Position numbers and translations under genes: made by a program
Part shown: piece by piece, positions 30,236-40,616 of the stretch
How positions within the stretch are numbered: the first letter of the stretch is position 1
Layout of the letters: every line of letters starts with the position of its first letter
The notes under the pieces: model-generated
The model's input: only the letters and a program-made list of their open reading frames with translations
What the model was told of the DNA's origin: nothing
The model's database searches: none
Assembly: GCA_031761405.1 (NCBI GenBank)
Contig: JASEVX010000001.1
Location: 201,890,390-201,954,389, forward strand
From: Serripes groenlandicus
Lineage: Eukaryota > Mollusca > Bivalvia > Cardiida > Cardiidae
Length of the DNA: 64,000 bases
Direction: 5' to 3'

Positions 30236-31057
30236 TTATCTTTTCCCCTCATGCAGACACAATTCGATGTTTCTGCAGCAAACGACTTGAAAATATGGCT
30301 ATAGTGCAAACTTAAAAAATCTTCTCCTCCAAAAGTGTCAGGCCGATTTTCAAATAATTTTGTAGAAATGTTCCTTGGGTGACCCTCTATCAGATTCCTT
30401 CAAGCCATGTTGATTGGTCGAAAAACATGGCCGCCAGGGGGGGCGGGGCTATTTTGCCTTATTAGGCTATAGTGCAAACTTAAAAAATCTTCTCCTCCAA
30501 AAGTGTCAGGCCGATTTTCAAATAATTCTGTAGAAATGTTCCTTGGGTGATCCTCTATCAGATTCCTTCAAGCCATGTTGATTGGTCAAAAAGCATGGCC
30601 GCCAGGGGGGGCGGGGCTATTTTGCCTTTTATGGCTATAGTGAAAACTTAAAAAATCTTCTTCTCCATAAGTGTCGGGCCGATTTTCAAATAATTTTCTA
30701 GAAATGTTCCTTGGGTGACCCTCTATCAGATTCCTTCAAGCCATGTTGATTGGTCGAAAAACATGGCAGCCAGGGGGCGGGGCTTTTTTGCATTATATGG
30801 CCAAAGTGAAAACTTAAAAAATCTTCTCCTCCGAAAGTGTCAGGCTGATTTTTAAATAATTTTGTAGAAATGTTCCTAGGGTGACCCTTTATCAGATTCC
30901 TTCAAGCCAAGTTGATTGGTCGGAAACTATGGCTGCCAGGGGGCGGGGCTTATATAGCTAAAGTGAAAAAAAAAAACAGGTGAGCGATTCCAGGGCCATC
31001 ATGGCCCTCTTGTTTGAAGTTGTCTCAGCTGCAGATTTATTTACATGAAAAGATTTA
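30236..31057 (-). mobile_element. TTAA-MITE type B interrupted by the tandem array
   Basis: Left part TTATCTTTTCCCCTCATGCAG..TTTCTGCAGCAAACGACTTG (30236-30296). Right part TTTGAAGTTGTCTCAGCTGCAG..ATTTATTTACATG (31013-31057). The MITE middle, including its hairpin, is absent. Confidence 0.7.
30297..31012 (+). repeat. 168-bp tandem array with terminal hairpin (pearl/Helitron-like non-autonomous element)
   Basis: Four head-to-tail units start at 30297, 30465, 30633 and 30799 (168, 168, 166, about 158 bp), then a partial unit, an A run and AGGTGAGCGATTCCAGGGCCATCATGGCCCTCTTG. The terminal hairpin GGGCCAT-C-ATGGCCC is at 30993-31007. Each unit carries TTGATTGGTC (inverted CCAAT), ACATGGC(C/A)GCCAGGGGG and GGGCGGGGCT. 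Tandem ~160-170 bp cores followed by a 3' hairpin recall the bivalve pearl/Helitron-like elements. That class is inference, as the end reads CTTG rather than canonical CTRR. Confidence 0.85.
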
Positions 31058-31059
31058 TT

Positions 31060-31356
31060 TACTGTAGAATATATCTGAAGGTTTTTATACTATTTATGTA
31101 TTTGTTGGTGCTACATTGAATTCCAAAGTTGTATGTTTACATCTATAATAAGACAGTGATATAGTATGATAAATGTATAAATGATTTTCTGGAATAATTT
31201 ATAACGGTACCTAATTTACGGATTTTACAGGCCCCTAAAATATTTTAAATACATGTAATGTAAGGAAAGGAATTAAAATTACCCCAATATGTACTAAGTG
31301 GGAAAAAATAAAAATATCTGTCATGAGCAGCTTTTCCTGTTTACACATTATGCTTT
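31060..31356. other. Non-coding stretch
   Basis: Unique AT-rich sequence. Confidence 0.4.
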
Positions 31357-31645
31357 TCAATGACTTCGAGACCGCCTCTGTGGTACAGTGGCAGGGCACC
31401 CACCCTGGATGCAGGAGGTTGTGGGTTCGATCCCAAGCCAGGTCATACCAAAGACCTTAAACATGGTAGTAATGGCTGTCCTCCTTGGTGCTCCTTGGAG
31501 TTGCAAAGTTAGCATTACGACTGACTGGCTGGTGTCAGGATAAATGGACCTTGAGTACTGGTAACTTAAACAGGATACGACGTGGTATAACTGAAAAATT
31601 GTTGAAAGCAGCATAAAATACCAAACAATCAAATCAATGAGTTCC
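31357..31645 (+). mobile_element. tRNA-derived SINE, full length with target duplication
   Basis: Body 31369-31633. A-box-like TGGTACAGTGGCAGGGC, perfect B box GGTTCGATCCC, central CTGGCTGGTGTCAGGATAAATGG, tail TATAACTGAAAAATTGTTGAAAGC..CATAAAATACC. TCAATGACTTC before and TCAATGAGTTC after form an 11-bp target duplication with one mismatch. The head is not a functional tRNA gene. Confidence 0.88.
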
Positions 31646-31653
31646 GCAGTTGT

Positions 31654-31882
31654 TTAACCCTTTCCTACATACATACAACACATATGCAGCAGATGACTTC
31701 AATAAACATATATGCAAACATTTTGAAAATCTCCATAAATGAATGAATATTTATCGAATTGATTTGAACATAAATATTGTGACAAAATGAGAAATTGCTC
31801 AATATGAGCAATTTCACTTCATGGCGCAATGATTTCAAAGTTTGTCTGCTTCAAATTGTGTCTGTTAATTGGAAATGGTTAA
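31654..31882 (+). mobile_element. TTAA-MITE type B, full length
   Basis: TTAA at 31654-31657 and 31879-31882. CCCTTTCCTACATACATACAAC, hairpin GAAATTGCTCAATATGAGCAATTTC, eroded right end TTGGAAATGG. Confidence 0.88.
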
Positions 31883-31900
31883 AGCCACACATCATTCCTT

Positions 31901-31950
31901 GTCAGTGTTACAGTCAGTGTTACAGTCAGTGTTACAATCAGTGTTACAGT
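31901..31950. repeat. 12-bp minisatellite, about four units
   Basis: GTCAGTGTTACA repeated, with one unit reading ATCAGTGTTACA. Confidence 0.92.
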
Positions 31951-32103
31951 TCAATCCGCTATTTAAACATTACCAGGAATATTTCTATGTATTATTGATG
32001 ATATAACACTGCCCTGGTAAGATCACCATGAATAACTAATGTTTTATCATAATAGCTGACCCTTCATCTCATTAGAGCAACATTCTCTGTCTGTAGAACT
32101 GAT

Positions 32104-32292
32104 ATAACCCTTTCCCATTAATATGACATCTGCAAATTTGTAAACATCTAGGCAAAAATTGGGAAATGGCGATAAATTATTGTAGTTATTAATTTTTAAA
32201 AAAGTTGAAATTATTGTAACAAAAGGCGAAATTGCTCATATTGAGCAAATCCTCCTTTTGCCACAATATTTTCAAGAGTCGTCTGCTGTAGA
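32104..32292 (+). mobile_element. TTAA-MITE type B, right end lost
   Basis: ATAACCCTTTCCCATTAATATG, ACATCTAGGCAAAAATTGGG, hairpin GAAATTGCTCATATTGAGCAAATCC, GTCGTCTGCTGTAG, then the match ends. Confidence 0.78.
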
Positions 32293-32368
32293 TTTCTACT
32301 TGCTTCATCTGGGTGCTGTACTGTCTTCAAAACATTAATATACATGATCTTATACTTTTTTTATTCCT

Positions 32369-32598
32369 TGATCCCTTTCCCCCATACGACAATTCTGCAG
32401 CAGACGACTTTGAACATATTTTGTCAAAACATAGAAAATCTCCATAATTGAATGGATAACCTATGACAAAAAGTGGAAAACATTGTGGCAAAAGGAGAAA
32501 TTGCACGTTTTGTGCAATTTCTTCTTTTGTCACTATGTTTTAAAAAAGCTGTCTGCTGCAGAGGCATCAGAAAGCGTCTATATGAGGGAAAGGGTTAA
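32369..32598 (+). mobile_element. TTAA-MITE type A, full length
   Basis: The left flank has mutated to TGAT. Then CCCTTTCCCCCATACGAC, hairpin GAAATTGCACGTTTTGTGC, right end TATGAGGGAAAGGGTTAA. Confidence 0.93.
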
Positions 32599-32742
32599 AC
32601 AAAATAAAAAACATCTGAACAAAAGGAGGTAATTTTCTGTAGATTAATAAAAGTATAGCAGTTAGTAAGAGTATAATATTCATAATTAGTAATTCCACAT
32701 TTACCCCCAATGTTTTCTTCTCTATTTTCTTATTAACATTGT

Positions 32743-32779
32743 ATACTTCTATTTGTGTAGAATACTTCTATTTGTGTAG
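32743..32779. repeat. 19-bp tandem duplication
   Basis: ATACTTCTATTTGTGTAG occurs at 32743 and 32762. Confidence 0.9.
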
Positions 32780-32978
32780 ATTTTATGACCTATCTGGTTA
32801 CTTGGGTTAACAATGCACTCCTTGCAATATTGATACTTAATGTCTTATTTATCTGATGGTTTTCCACTCCATTGTATGTTACCGTCTGCATGTCGCATGT
32901 CATCTGCTTTTAAACCATTTGATGAAAATTAAACTCTTAAGAAATGAAGTATTGCTAATATATTGTGATTATACCGTG

Positions 32979-33057
32979 TTGAAAACAATTTCAATGCTGA
33001 AGCAAAATCTTCTTTACCCAGAATATTTTCGAAAGTCGTCTGCTGCATCCGATGTCA
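32979..33057 (+). mobile_element. TTAA-MITE right-part fragment
   Basis: GTTGAAAACAATTTC..TTTACCCAGAATATTTTCGAAAGTCGTCTGCTGCATC in order. Confidence 0.55.
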
Positions 33058-33076
33058 GAAGGAACAAGAGTTTAGC

Positions 33077-33092
33077 CATGCATGCATGCATG
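33077..33092. repeat. (CATG)n microsatellite
   Basis: Nearly four CATG units directly before the next MITE's TTAA. Confidence 0.85.
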
Positions 33093-33238
33093 TTAACCCT
33101 TTCCCTCATATGACAATTCTGCAACAGACGACTGAATTTGAACATATTTTGTCAAAAAATGAGGAATCTCTATAATTGAATGGATACGCCATCTGCTGCA
33201 GAGGCGGCAGATAGTGTCTATATGAGGGAAAGGGTTAT
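33093..33238 (+). mobile_element. TTAA-MITE type A, internally deleted (146 bp)
   Basis: TTAACCCTTTCCCTCATATGAC ... AATTGAATGGATA joins directly to CGCCATCTGCTGCAGAGGC..TATGAGGGAAAGGGTTA. The hairpin is missing. Confidence 0.9.
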
Positions 33239-33433
33239 TGTCTGGATGTAAGAGACAGGAGTCATTGTTGACATGTCAGGTGTTTAACGTGAGCCCGGTT
33301 ACAAGTGACACACAGGCAATGACAACCTAAACAATGTAATTTGACATGTTCAAATAGCTTAATAACAGTTGATACTTTGTTTCTATATTATGATGTATTC
33401 AGACATGGGAAAATGAGACTATAATGCTTGCAC

Positions 33434-33544
33434 TACCCTTTCTTACATAAAAAGAAAATCTCCACCAGAAGACTTAAAGGATAATGACAATTTCTCCTTT
33501 TCCCCCAATGTTTTCAACTTGCATTTGTATCTGGGAAGTGCTTA
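33434..33544. mobile_element. TTAA-MITE, heavily reduced
   Basis: ACCCTTTCTTACATAAA, AAAATCTCCACCAGAAGAC, ACAATTTCTCCTTTTCCCCCAATG, GTATCTGGGAAGTG. Confidence 0.5.
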
Positions 33545-33765
33545 ATGGTTTAAAGTATTCAAATGAAGGAGCTTTGAACATGCGCTTGTCAAATTATTCA
33601 TGTACACATTAGCAAGCATTGCAGCTAAAATTCAGGATTATACATGATGCAATACCTCAAGTTGTTTGAGGGACAACATGATATATACAATTAGAAAAAT
33701 CGTCTCAATATCTGTTGAATGATAACATAACCATTTCCCTTAGTCAACTATAATTGTTTCGGCTT

Positions 33766-33979
33766 TCAATCCTTTCGCACATACAATAAATTGCAGCAGA
33801 TGGCTTTGAATATGATCTAGACCAAAGTATGGAACATTTCAATGAAAGTATCATTATTGTAAACAATTGAAAACATAATGTCAAAAAGAGGAATTGCTCA
33901 TCTTGAGCAATTTCTCTTTTTGTCACAATGTTTTCAAAAGTCAGCTGCTTCAGATGTGTCAAAATACAGTAAGAGTTGA
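33766..33979 (+). mobile_element. TTAA-MITE type B
   Basis: TCAATCCTTTCGCACATACAATAAA, TGCAGCAGATGGCTTTG, hairpin GGAATTGCTCATCTTGAGCAATTTC, GTCAGCTGCTTCAGATGTG, weak end TAAGAGTTGA. Confidence 0.82.
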
Positions 33980-34411
33980 GGAAAAAAAGTTATCGGACTG
34001 ATGAAGCAAATCGTGAGTCATTTAAAGGTTCATTTAAGTTGAACATTCGTTTTTTGTCCATGATTGATTGAGATGAAAGATCATGTAATTGGTTGTATAA
34101 TTTTTTTCTGTTCTATGATTACCTGAATTTATGTTTTACACTTAGATATTACATTGTTTAGCTTATAATATTTTTTCAATTATTATGTTAAAATGAAGTT
34201 GCATAAGTTTAAAAAAAAAAGAATGATCATGCTGTTGTGATGTTTTACATATAACCATCAGCATTTTAGTATTGTGTGTATAAGTTTCGAAATTAGATAC
34301 AAGATATGGGTTAATTGACATTTTGGCTAGCAACTACGATATTTACCATTTATATGCCCGTCTTTGCATGATTGAAGTACATATGTATATAGTTTACCAT
34401 TTATTACCGTA
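33980..34411. other. Non-coding stretch
   Basis: Unique AT-rich sequence. Confidence 0.4.
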
Positions 34412-34582
34412 TACTGAGTCAAACCTGTGCTTAAACAATTCTCAGTCTATAGCAACTAATTACCTTCAGTTTCCCAAATACTCATTTTCTTTATAAATGG
34501 CCCTGCAATTAAAGACCATCTTTGACCAACGACCATATTGTTCAATTCCCATGAATTGTCTTTAAACACAGGTTTTACTGTA
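34412..34582. mobile_element. CAGTCAAACCTGT element, copy 2
   Basis: TACTGAGTCAAACCTGTGCTTAAA ... TTGTCTTTAAACACAGGTTTTACTGTA (in parts), with interior CAATTAAAGACCATC matching 21311-21492. TA at both ends. Confidence 0.8.
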
Positions 34583-34659
34583 TAAATGAGCCGTCTGCCT
34601 TGAAATAATTTGACAAACCATTTGACATCTTCAAAGTAAGTAATATTTGATTACAAATC

Positions 34660-34893
34660 GAGTTGAAAACTTAAATGGAGAAAAGGGACTTTTCTTGCTT
34701 GATTTGAGAGATTTAACCATTTTCACAATACTTTAAATATTTCCTGTGCTGTGCAAGGGCATCAGAAATTGTCCTCGGACTAACTTTAAAAACATCTAGA
34801 CAAAAATATGGAATTTGTATTTCAAAATTTGTCAGTTCAGACTGCTGCAGATGCTTCAAATATGTGTCTGCAGGTGGAAAAGACAGATAGATC
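34660..34893 (+). mobile_element. TTAA-MITE fragments (two)
   Basis: 34660-34786 has GTTGAAAACTTAAATGGAG..GGGCATCAGAAATTGTC. 34788-34893 has TTTAAAAACATCTAGACAAAAATATGG..AGACTGCTGCAGATGC..TCTGCAGGTGG. Confidence 0.5.
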
Positions 34894-34894
34894 A

Positions 34895-35279
34895 TAAAAT
34901 TTGTGAAGATGGATCATAATTACATATCATGAGAAATTTGCTGCCTTTCACAATGTATTAACAATGATGCAGCTAAAGCATGACTTATCTCCTAAACTGA
35001 GGTCAAATGGAAGGGTATTTTATGCAAACCAGACAAGACTCAGCTGGTGCACACCAGTGAGACTTAAGTTCAAAGTGGGCGGGTACCTGCTATTGCATAC
35101 CACACTCATTTAATGATCTACTCTCTGTAATGGTAGAATTCCCTCTTAGTGTGCAATTATCTGGCTAACAAGGCAGAGGAAACAGACTGCAAAGATTACA
35201 ATTTATAACATAACATTTACCCTTCGGAAGTCTTTATCCGGAAGTCTTTATCCGCCATCTTTTTTTCCTCTAATCATTT
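34895..35279. other. Non-coding stretch with a 15-bp tandem duplication
   Basis: GGAAGTCTTTATCC is repeated at about 35226 and 35241; otherwise unique. Confidence 0.5.
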
Positions 35280-35446
35280 TGCAGCCGACAAATTTTATGT
35301 AAACATTAGTGAGCAATGACTTCATATTTTGAGAAAAAATGAGACTTTAAATGTGTTAGTTTGATGTGGCAAATTCTCCATTTCTCATAATGTTTTCAAA
35401 TGTTGTCAGTACTGTGGAGGCATCAATTGTTTTCTCCATTAGGGAA
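35280..35446 (+). mobile_element. TTAA-MITE remnant
   Basis: TTTTGCAGCCGACAAATTTTATG..AATTCTCCATTTCTCATAATG..CAAATGTTGTCAGTACTG..TTAGGGAAAAAG. Weak but ordered. Confidence 0.4.
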
Positions 35447-35449
35447 AAA

Positions 35450-36015
35450 GCAAACTATATATATACACTGTATAGTTAAATGGTTAAATTTCTAAAGTAG
35501 AATAATAGAACACACAGATGAATTTTTAAAAAAAAAGGCTGTTAGTCATTACGCCCAATTAAAGCTTCCTGAAATGTCATCAGCTGCAGTTGCAGGGGGA
35601 ACCAGCCAGGGTTAAAGGGTTAAACTGTTCAGACAGCCACCCATTTGGGTCAATGTGTCTTGCCTAATTAGCATTGCAGTTTTGGTTGATTAATCTCTTA
35701 CTAGACACAAGATAGCACCATAACCCTTTCATCCATGATGGCCTTGGTTGCTCTTTTTTTTTAACGAATTTTGCAGCATTTACTCTTAACATCATAATTT
35801 ATTTGTCATTGATTGTAAAACAAGCATTCAGCTTCTATTAATCACGCTTTGATGTTTGCTTCCTGGAGACTAAACCAGTAGTTTTGCTGTTTTATAAATA
35901 TGTTGAAAAATCCCAAAGTCAGAAAACTCACTCACCATGGTATGCACATTTATATATAACATTGTTATTTTCTTTTTGAGCCAACATCTTTCATGAAGTA
36001 CGTGCTCCACATTAA
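35450..36015. other. Non-coding stretch
   Basis: A weak MITE-like right end may lie at 35570-35625 (GTCATCAGCTGCAGTTGC..AGGGTTAA). Otherwise unique. Confidence 0.4.
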
Positions 36016-36300
36016 TTAATTGATTGATTGGGTTTTAATGCCGTTTTCAACAATTTTTCAATCATATCATGTCGGCCAGTTCACCTACTCACATGTTTCC
36101 TGGCTTTCTCACACCAGTAATCCACAAACAATATTTCCAAGAAACTGGCTGCATTTCCATATAGACTGTCTAAGCCCATTGGTTGAAGAAGAATGATGCT
36201 TGTCACATTGGCTTTTGTCAAATGACGGAAAGAATGTTGGCTGAACTGGGGGTTCAAACTCACAACCCCTGGATTGACAATGTGTGAACACATTCCAAAT
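36016..36300 (-). mobile_element. tRNA-derived SINE, minus strand, second type
   Basis: Read on the minus strand the 3' tail is at 36016 (CCCAATCAATCAATT) and the head near 36290. The B-box-like GAGTTTGAACCCCC is the reverse of 36249-36262. Central parts TCACACCAGTAATCC and AGACTGT..AGCCCATTGGTTGAAG match 58908-59158. Confidence 0.78.
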
Positions 36301-36601
36301 TGGTCTTTTCTGATGGCTGCAGGGACATTGTCTTTAATTTAAACACAGGTTGGGCATTTCTTTGAGAAAATCAAAGGGAAAATTTGTTAATCATGGATTG
36401 ATATATTAGTTACAAACAATTTCAATGATAATATTTGGTTTGCACTGGTCTGACATCCCATCAATATCATGTTACATACAAAAATATTCTGATATCAGTG
36501 CTCTTATTCAGGACTCCTATGCATCCATCATTCTATTCGTATTACATCATGTTGATCAATGCTGCAGCCATGTAAAGATGTTCCCCCAATAAACAAAACT
36601 A

Positions 36602-36750
36602 ACCATTTTCTCTGATATAGACGACTTCTGATGTAGGGAAAGGAGAAATTCCTCATTTTCAGCACTTTCTCATTTTCACACAATGTTTTCTACTCTTTAT
36701 CTTATTTTCCATTTCATTATATTTCATGAAAAGCAGTCAACTTCAAACAT
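36602..36750 (-). mobile_element. TTAA-MITE remnant
   Basis: CCATTTTCTCTGATATAGACGAC, a shortened interior with GAGAAATTCCTCATTTTCAGCAC, TTTTCACACAATGTTTTCTACTC. The right end is eroded. Confidence 0.55.
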
Positions 36751-36786
36751 AGCAATACATGTAACTGATCAATGTCGGCCAAACAG

Positions 36787-37012
36787 TTAACCCTTTCCCT
36801 GGTATAGAAACTTTCTGACACCTAACAGCAGACAACTTTTGGAAAGCATGGCAACAAAAGAAGAAATTGCTCAAACCAAGCAATTTCTCCTTTTGTCACC
36901 ATGTGTTCACCTCTATTCAATTATTGTTCTATCATTTAAAGGGATTTTCTGTGCTTTTGCCTAGATGTTTTCAAAGTCGTCTGCTGCAGTTTATTTTATG
37001 TGGGAAAGGTAA
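36787..37012 (-). mobile_element. TTAA-MITE type B, near full length
   Basis: TTAACCCTTTCCCTGGTATAG, CTAACAGCAGACAACTTTTGG, hairpin GAAATTGCTCAAACCAAGC, GTCGTCTGCTGCAGTTTATTTTATGTGGGAAAGGTAA (in parts). Confidence 0.87.
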
Positions 37013-37227
37013 TTTTTCAATGATGAACGCCTAGGTAACACTATTATATGACATATTATGTTAGGATATGATACACCTGTCGAAGGCCATTTCATTTACT
37101 GTGTTTTTGTGTAGACATACATGACATTTTTACTGAATACTTCATTGTACCTTATATTTATTTTACTGTTTTATCTCTCTCTCTCTTTTTTTGCCACCAT
37201 CGTCTATCTCCCTCTAGGCTCACTTTT

Positions 37228-37448
37228 AAAACCCTTTCCCACTTACAGCAAATCCGCTGCAGACAACATTGAAAACATCTTAAGTAAATAAATGAAAATT
37301 CTCTATTTAAATGAAAGTATAATTATTGAAATTAAGTTGAAATGTTGTGACAAAAGGTGAAATTGCTCATCTTGAGCAATTTCTTCATTTGTCACAATGT
37401 TTTCACAAGTTGTCTGCTGCTGAAGTGTCTGAAAGTGGAACAGGGTGA
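37228..37448 (+). mobile_element. TTAA-MITE type B, near full length
   Basis: AAAACCCTTTCCCACTTACAGC, hairpin GAAATTGCTCATCTTGAGC, right end GTTGTCTGCTGCTGAAGTG..AACAGGGTGAA. A pyrimidine run ending CCCTCTAG (37165-37217) lies just upstream and looks like an orphan splice acceptor. Confidence 0.82.
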
Positions 37449-37566
37449 AAAGTAAAGAGGCTTAGAGGCGTATTCAGAGCTCATTAGAGAATTTTCTGGG
37501 CACCCAATTAGACATTGAACTCTTTGTTTCATGTAGAAGATATGCTATCTTATCTCAGTCAATCTA

Positions 37567-37650
37567 AAGGGGAAGTAATTCATTCTAATAGCCTTATCTG
37601 ATGAATGTTAAAGGGAGGTAATACATTCTAATTGCCTTATCTGACTGATC
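37567..37650. repeat. 43-bp tandem duplication of an AAAGGGAGGTAAT unit
   Basis: AAAGGGGAAGTAATTCATTCTAAT..GCCTTATCTGATG at 37567 and AAAGGGAGGTAATACATTCTAATTGCCTTATCTGACTG at 37610 (given in parts). Confidence 0.8.
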
Positions 37651-37804
37651 TAGTGGCTTATTTGTTTGACTAGATAGACAGATAGCATCACTGTTTATTA
37701 AGACAGGTGCCATTAAGTATCCTTCTTGATGCTAACAAATCAGTTTCAGGAATCTTCAGAATTAAATCAGTGAGTAATATTAAGGATCTGCTATTTTCTC
37801 TACC

Positions 37805-37870
37805 AAACCCTATGTTGTAGGTTCTCATCAAAGATTGCATTGTTATGATAAGTACCCACAACAAAGGGCT
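37805..37870. mobile_element. Foldback (palindrome) element, copy 3, degraded
   Basis: AAACCCTATGTTGTAGGTTC ... AAGTACCCACAACAAAGGGC. The inner arms are diverged and no longer pair. Confidence 0.7.
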
Positions 37871-37888
37871 TAGTGCGGACACTAACTA

Positions 37889-37975
37889 TTAACCTTTTAA
37901 TTCCCACATACAACACATCTGCAGCAGATGACTATGAAAATGATCAGTCAAAAATGAGGAATACCTATATCAGGG
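37889..37975 (+). mobile_element. TTAA-MITE type B left part
   Basis: TTAACCTTTTAATTCCCACATACAAC, ATCTGCAGCAGATGAC. It breaks off before the SINE remnant at 38025. Confidence 0.72.
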
Positions 37976-38024
37976 ACAGGCAGATCTTTATATCTACGTT
38001 CTTGTCTCTATTTGTTGTAAAAGA

Positions 38025-38176
38025 GTGGCAACTTTGGATGCAGGAGGACGCGGGTTCGGTCTCCAGTAAGGTCAGACCTGAATAAAAGGGTAGTATTATG
38101 GCTGCATGCACTCCTTGGCGTTCAGGAATGCAGGGTTAGCATTTAAATTGACTGGCTGGTGTCAGGATAAATTTTC
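38025..38176 (+). mobile_element. tRNA-derived SINE, truncated
   Basis: GGATGCAGGAGGACGCGGGTTCGGTCTCC holds a B box with one change. CTCCTTGGCGTTCAGGAATGCAGGGTTAGCA and GACTGGCTGGTGTCAGGATAAA follow. The 3' tail is missing. Confidence 0.78.
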
Positions 38177-38348
38177 TGTGTTCTGTTTTCTTGAGGGATT
38201 TATGTCCAGCCAAGTTGGTCGATCATATGTTAAACTAGATAAATAAAGTCTAAGCTGTGCTGACATTGTAAGAGGAGAAGATCTTGTGTGAAATCTAAAC
38301 TCTCTGCTATGAAATGAGATACAGTCATTAATTACCTCATTTACTGTC

Positions 38349-38566
38349 TTAACCGCTTACCACATACAGACGCTTTCAGACGTCTCGGCAGCATACAACT
38401 TTTGAAATTATTGTGGCAAAAGGAGAAATTGCTCAAAACAAACAATTTCTCCTTATTGCCACAATGTTTTCAACTCTTTTCAATAATTAAACTATCAGTA
38501 ATAGATATATTCTTATTTTTATACCAATGATTTCAAAGATTGCTGTATCGACGGGGAATGGGTTAT
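38349..38566 (-). mobile_element. TTAA-MITE type B
   Basis: TTAACCGCTTACCACATACAGACGC, hairpin GAAATTGCTCAAAACAAAC, right end GGGGAATGGGTTAT with the CTGCTGCAG motif eroded. Confidence 0.82.
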
Positions 38567-38901
38567 GGTACTTTGATTATATTTAGAAAAAAATATTTTT
38601 TTTGTGTGTTTGTTTATTTATTAGCTTACTTAGAATACTTAAAATTTTAATGAGAAAACAACAGTAACATTAGTTAGGGGTTTGTCAAATTTAAAGTATA
38701 TGTAGTTCTTACGATAACTAGCAGGCCTAAAAAGGCTTATAGGCAGCTAGGGCAGTTATTTTATATTAACTCATGCATTTATGTCATGCAGTACATTTAT
38801 TCTGATGTAATGATTTTGTTAGATTGTCATGGTCAAAAGTGGACCACATAAATTGTTCATGATCACTTTTGCGAGTTGTCATGACATCATATTATTAATT
38901 T

Positions 38902-39140
38902 ATATCCCTTTTCCTTATATAGATGACTTTTAACCCCTCTGCATCAAACAACTTAGGTTAACATTATGGGAAATGCAGAAATTTACACACTGTATATATA
39001 ACAATCATTTCCTTCTTTTCTAGCTAAGTTGAACTCTTTTTGAATTTTTTTTATCCAATTTACCAGATGTTACATTTTCTTTCTTGTATATTTAATTTCG
39101 AAGCAGATGACTAAAGAAAACTATCTCATGAGGTTATCAG
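38902..39140 (-). mobile_element. TTAA-MITE type B, strongly eroded
   Basis: TATCCCTTTTCCTTATATAGATGAC, CCTCTGCATCAAACAAC, then a decayed interior. The right end is only guessed. Confidence 0.55.
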
Positions 39141-39603
39141 TTAATTCCAAACAAACATAGCTACCTGTTGGCACAGGTTATACTTACAGTGGTTTGCAAT
39201 TCATTCATCAATGTGTCTCCCTCAAATAAAAACTTGACACTGTATAAAAATGAATTCTACATCATTTTGAGTCGAGTGAAAATGAAAAGGCAATAACATA
39301 TCCATCAAGCCCTCATAAAAAAACTTTATTGAGGTGTAATAAGACCTCTCTGCTCTTTGAAAACGTAGAAAGGGGCAGATAGAGTTTTATGAACGATGAA
39401 TAATTCGATATCAGGTAGTCTGGATGGAATGCAAGACGTGTGAAATAACCTTATTATAAAAAATATGTCTTTGAACGTGTTTATAAAGCGATGTTTTTTT
39501 ACGCAATTACTCACACTAAAAACTTGCGATCGCCCTGTTCATATTTCAACCCTGTCTCAATCATTTATGGTGAATATTATTATGATTTTAAAATGGGCAG
39601 CAA
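39141..39603. other. Non-coding stretch
   Basis: Unique sequence; nothing recognised. Confidence 0.4.
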
Positions 39604-39699
39604 GTTTATGAGCAATATCTCCATTTGCCGTGTTTTCAAAAATAAAGTTGTCTGCTGTAGAGGAGTAAGGAAGTGTCTGTTTGTGGGAAAGGGTTTATT
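39604..39699 (+). mobile_element. TTAA-MITE right half
   Basis: TTTATGAGCAATATCTCCATTTGCC, GTTGTCTGCTGTAGAGGAG, GTTTGTGGGAAAGGGTTTA. No left half. Confidence 0.68.
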
Positions 39700-39700
39700 A

Positions 39701-39800
39701 TAAATTATTACTTTCATTTTTTAAAGATATTCCATTTGTTTTCCTAAATTTTTTCAAAATCTTCTGCTGCCGATTTAATGTGTGTGAGGGAGGTCTAATT
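39701..39800 (-). mobile_element. TTAA-MITE type B right half
   Basis: AAATTATTACTTTCATTTTTTAAAGATATTCC, TCTTCTGCTGCCGATTTAATG, GTGAGGGAGGTCTAA. It directly follows a plus right half, so two right halves lie side by side. Confidence 0.65.
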
Positions 39801-39939
39801 GATATATATACTTAATTTGTTTGAATGACATGTTTGAAAATATTTTATGAAATGAAAAAATAGTTTGTTATGCAAGTTTACTATCTGACCATATTTAACA
39901 GAGAGATTCATGCATATAAACCAGTGGCTTTTTTTCTGA

Positions 39940-40131
39940 CAATGTCGACTATTTTTCCATCAGTGCCAAGTATGATTGATTAATTATCAAGCATGAATAG
40001 AGTTGAAAACATTTGTGGCAAACGGAGAAATTACTCGTTATGAGCAAGTCTTCCTTTGCCATAGTTGTTTGTCAAAAGTCGAATACAGCAGATGCTTCGG
40101 AATGCGGCGTCTGCATGTAGGAAAGGGTTAA
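39940..40131 (+). mobile_element. TTAA-MITE type B, left end eroded
   Basis: GAATAGAGTTGAAAACATTTGTGG, GGAGAAATTACTCGTTATGAGC, AGTCGAATACAGCAGATGC, CATGTAGGAAAGGGTTAA. Confidence 0.75.
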
Positions 40132-40298
40132 AACCGTAATGTAGTGAAGGTCATAAAACTCTCATTTAGACTAGCACCATGTAGTCATCATCCATCATCT
40201 CATGTGTGTCACCAATATCAACCATTTCCTTTGTCACATACCTGTAACACACATAGCCCTGGTTTCCAGCAATTTACCTCGTCACATACCTTGCACAC

Positions 40299-40494
40299 GT
40301 CCTGGTTCCCACATGCAGGCGACATTGACAACATTTAGGCAACATGCGGGAGATTTCTCCCTGCACAAGAAGTTTTTCCTGTTCCCACAATGTTGTCAAC
40401 TCTTTTCCATAATAACACTTTCCTCTATATAGAGATTTTCCACATGTTCTTATAGGTGTCTCCTGCAGCTTAATTTAATCCTGGAAAGGACTAA
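40299..40494 (-). mobile_element. TTAA-MITE type B, diverged
   Basis: GTTCCCACATGCAGGCGACATTG, CCCACAATGTTGTCAACTC, ATATAGAGATTTTCCACATG, GTCTCCTGCAGC, CTGGAAAGGACTAA. Confidence 0.65.
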
Positions 40495-40616
40495 AATGTT
40501 ACAAATAAGCAATTTTGTTACATAACAGGAAAAGATCTGCTACTTATAAGCTTACTCATTGATAATTGATTGCATTGGGACTGGGAGAAAAATAAAATTA
40601 CTGAGAAAAAAGGGTT

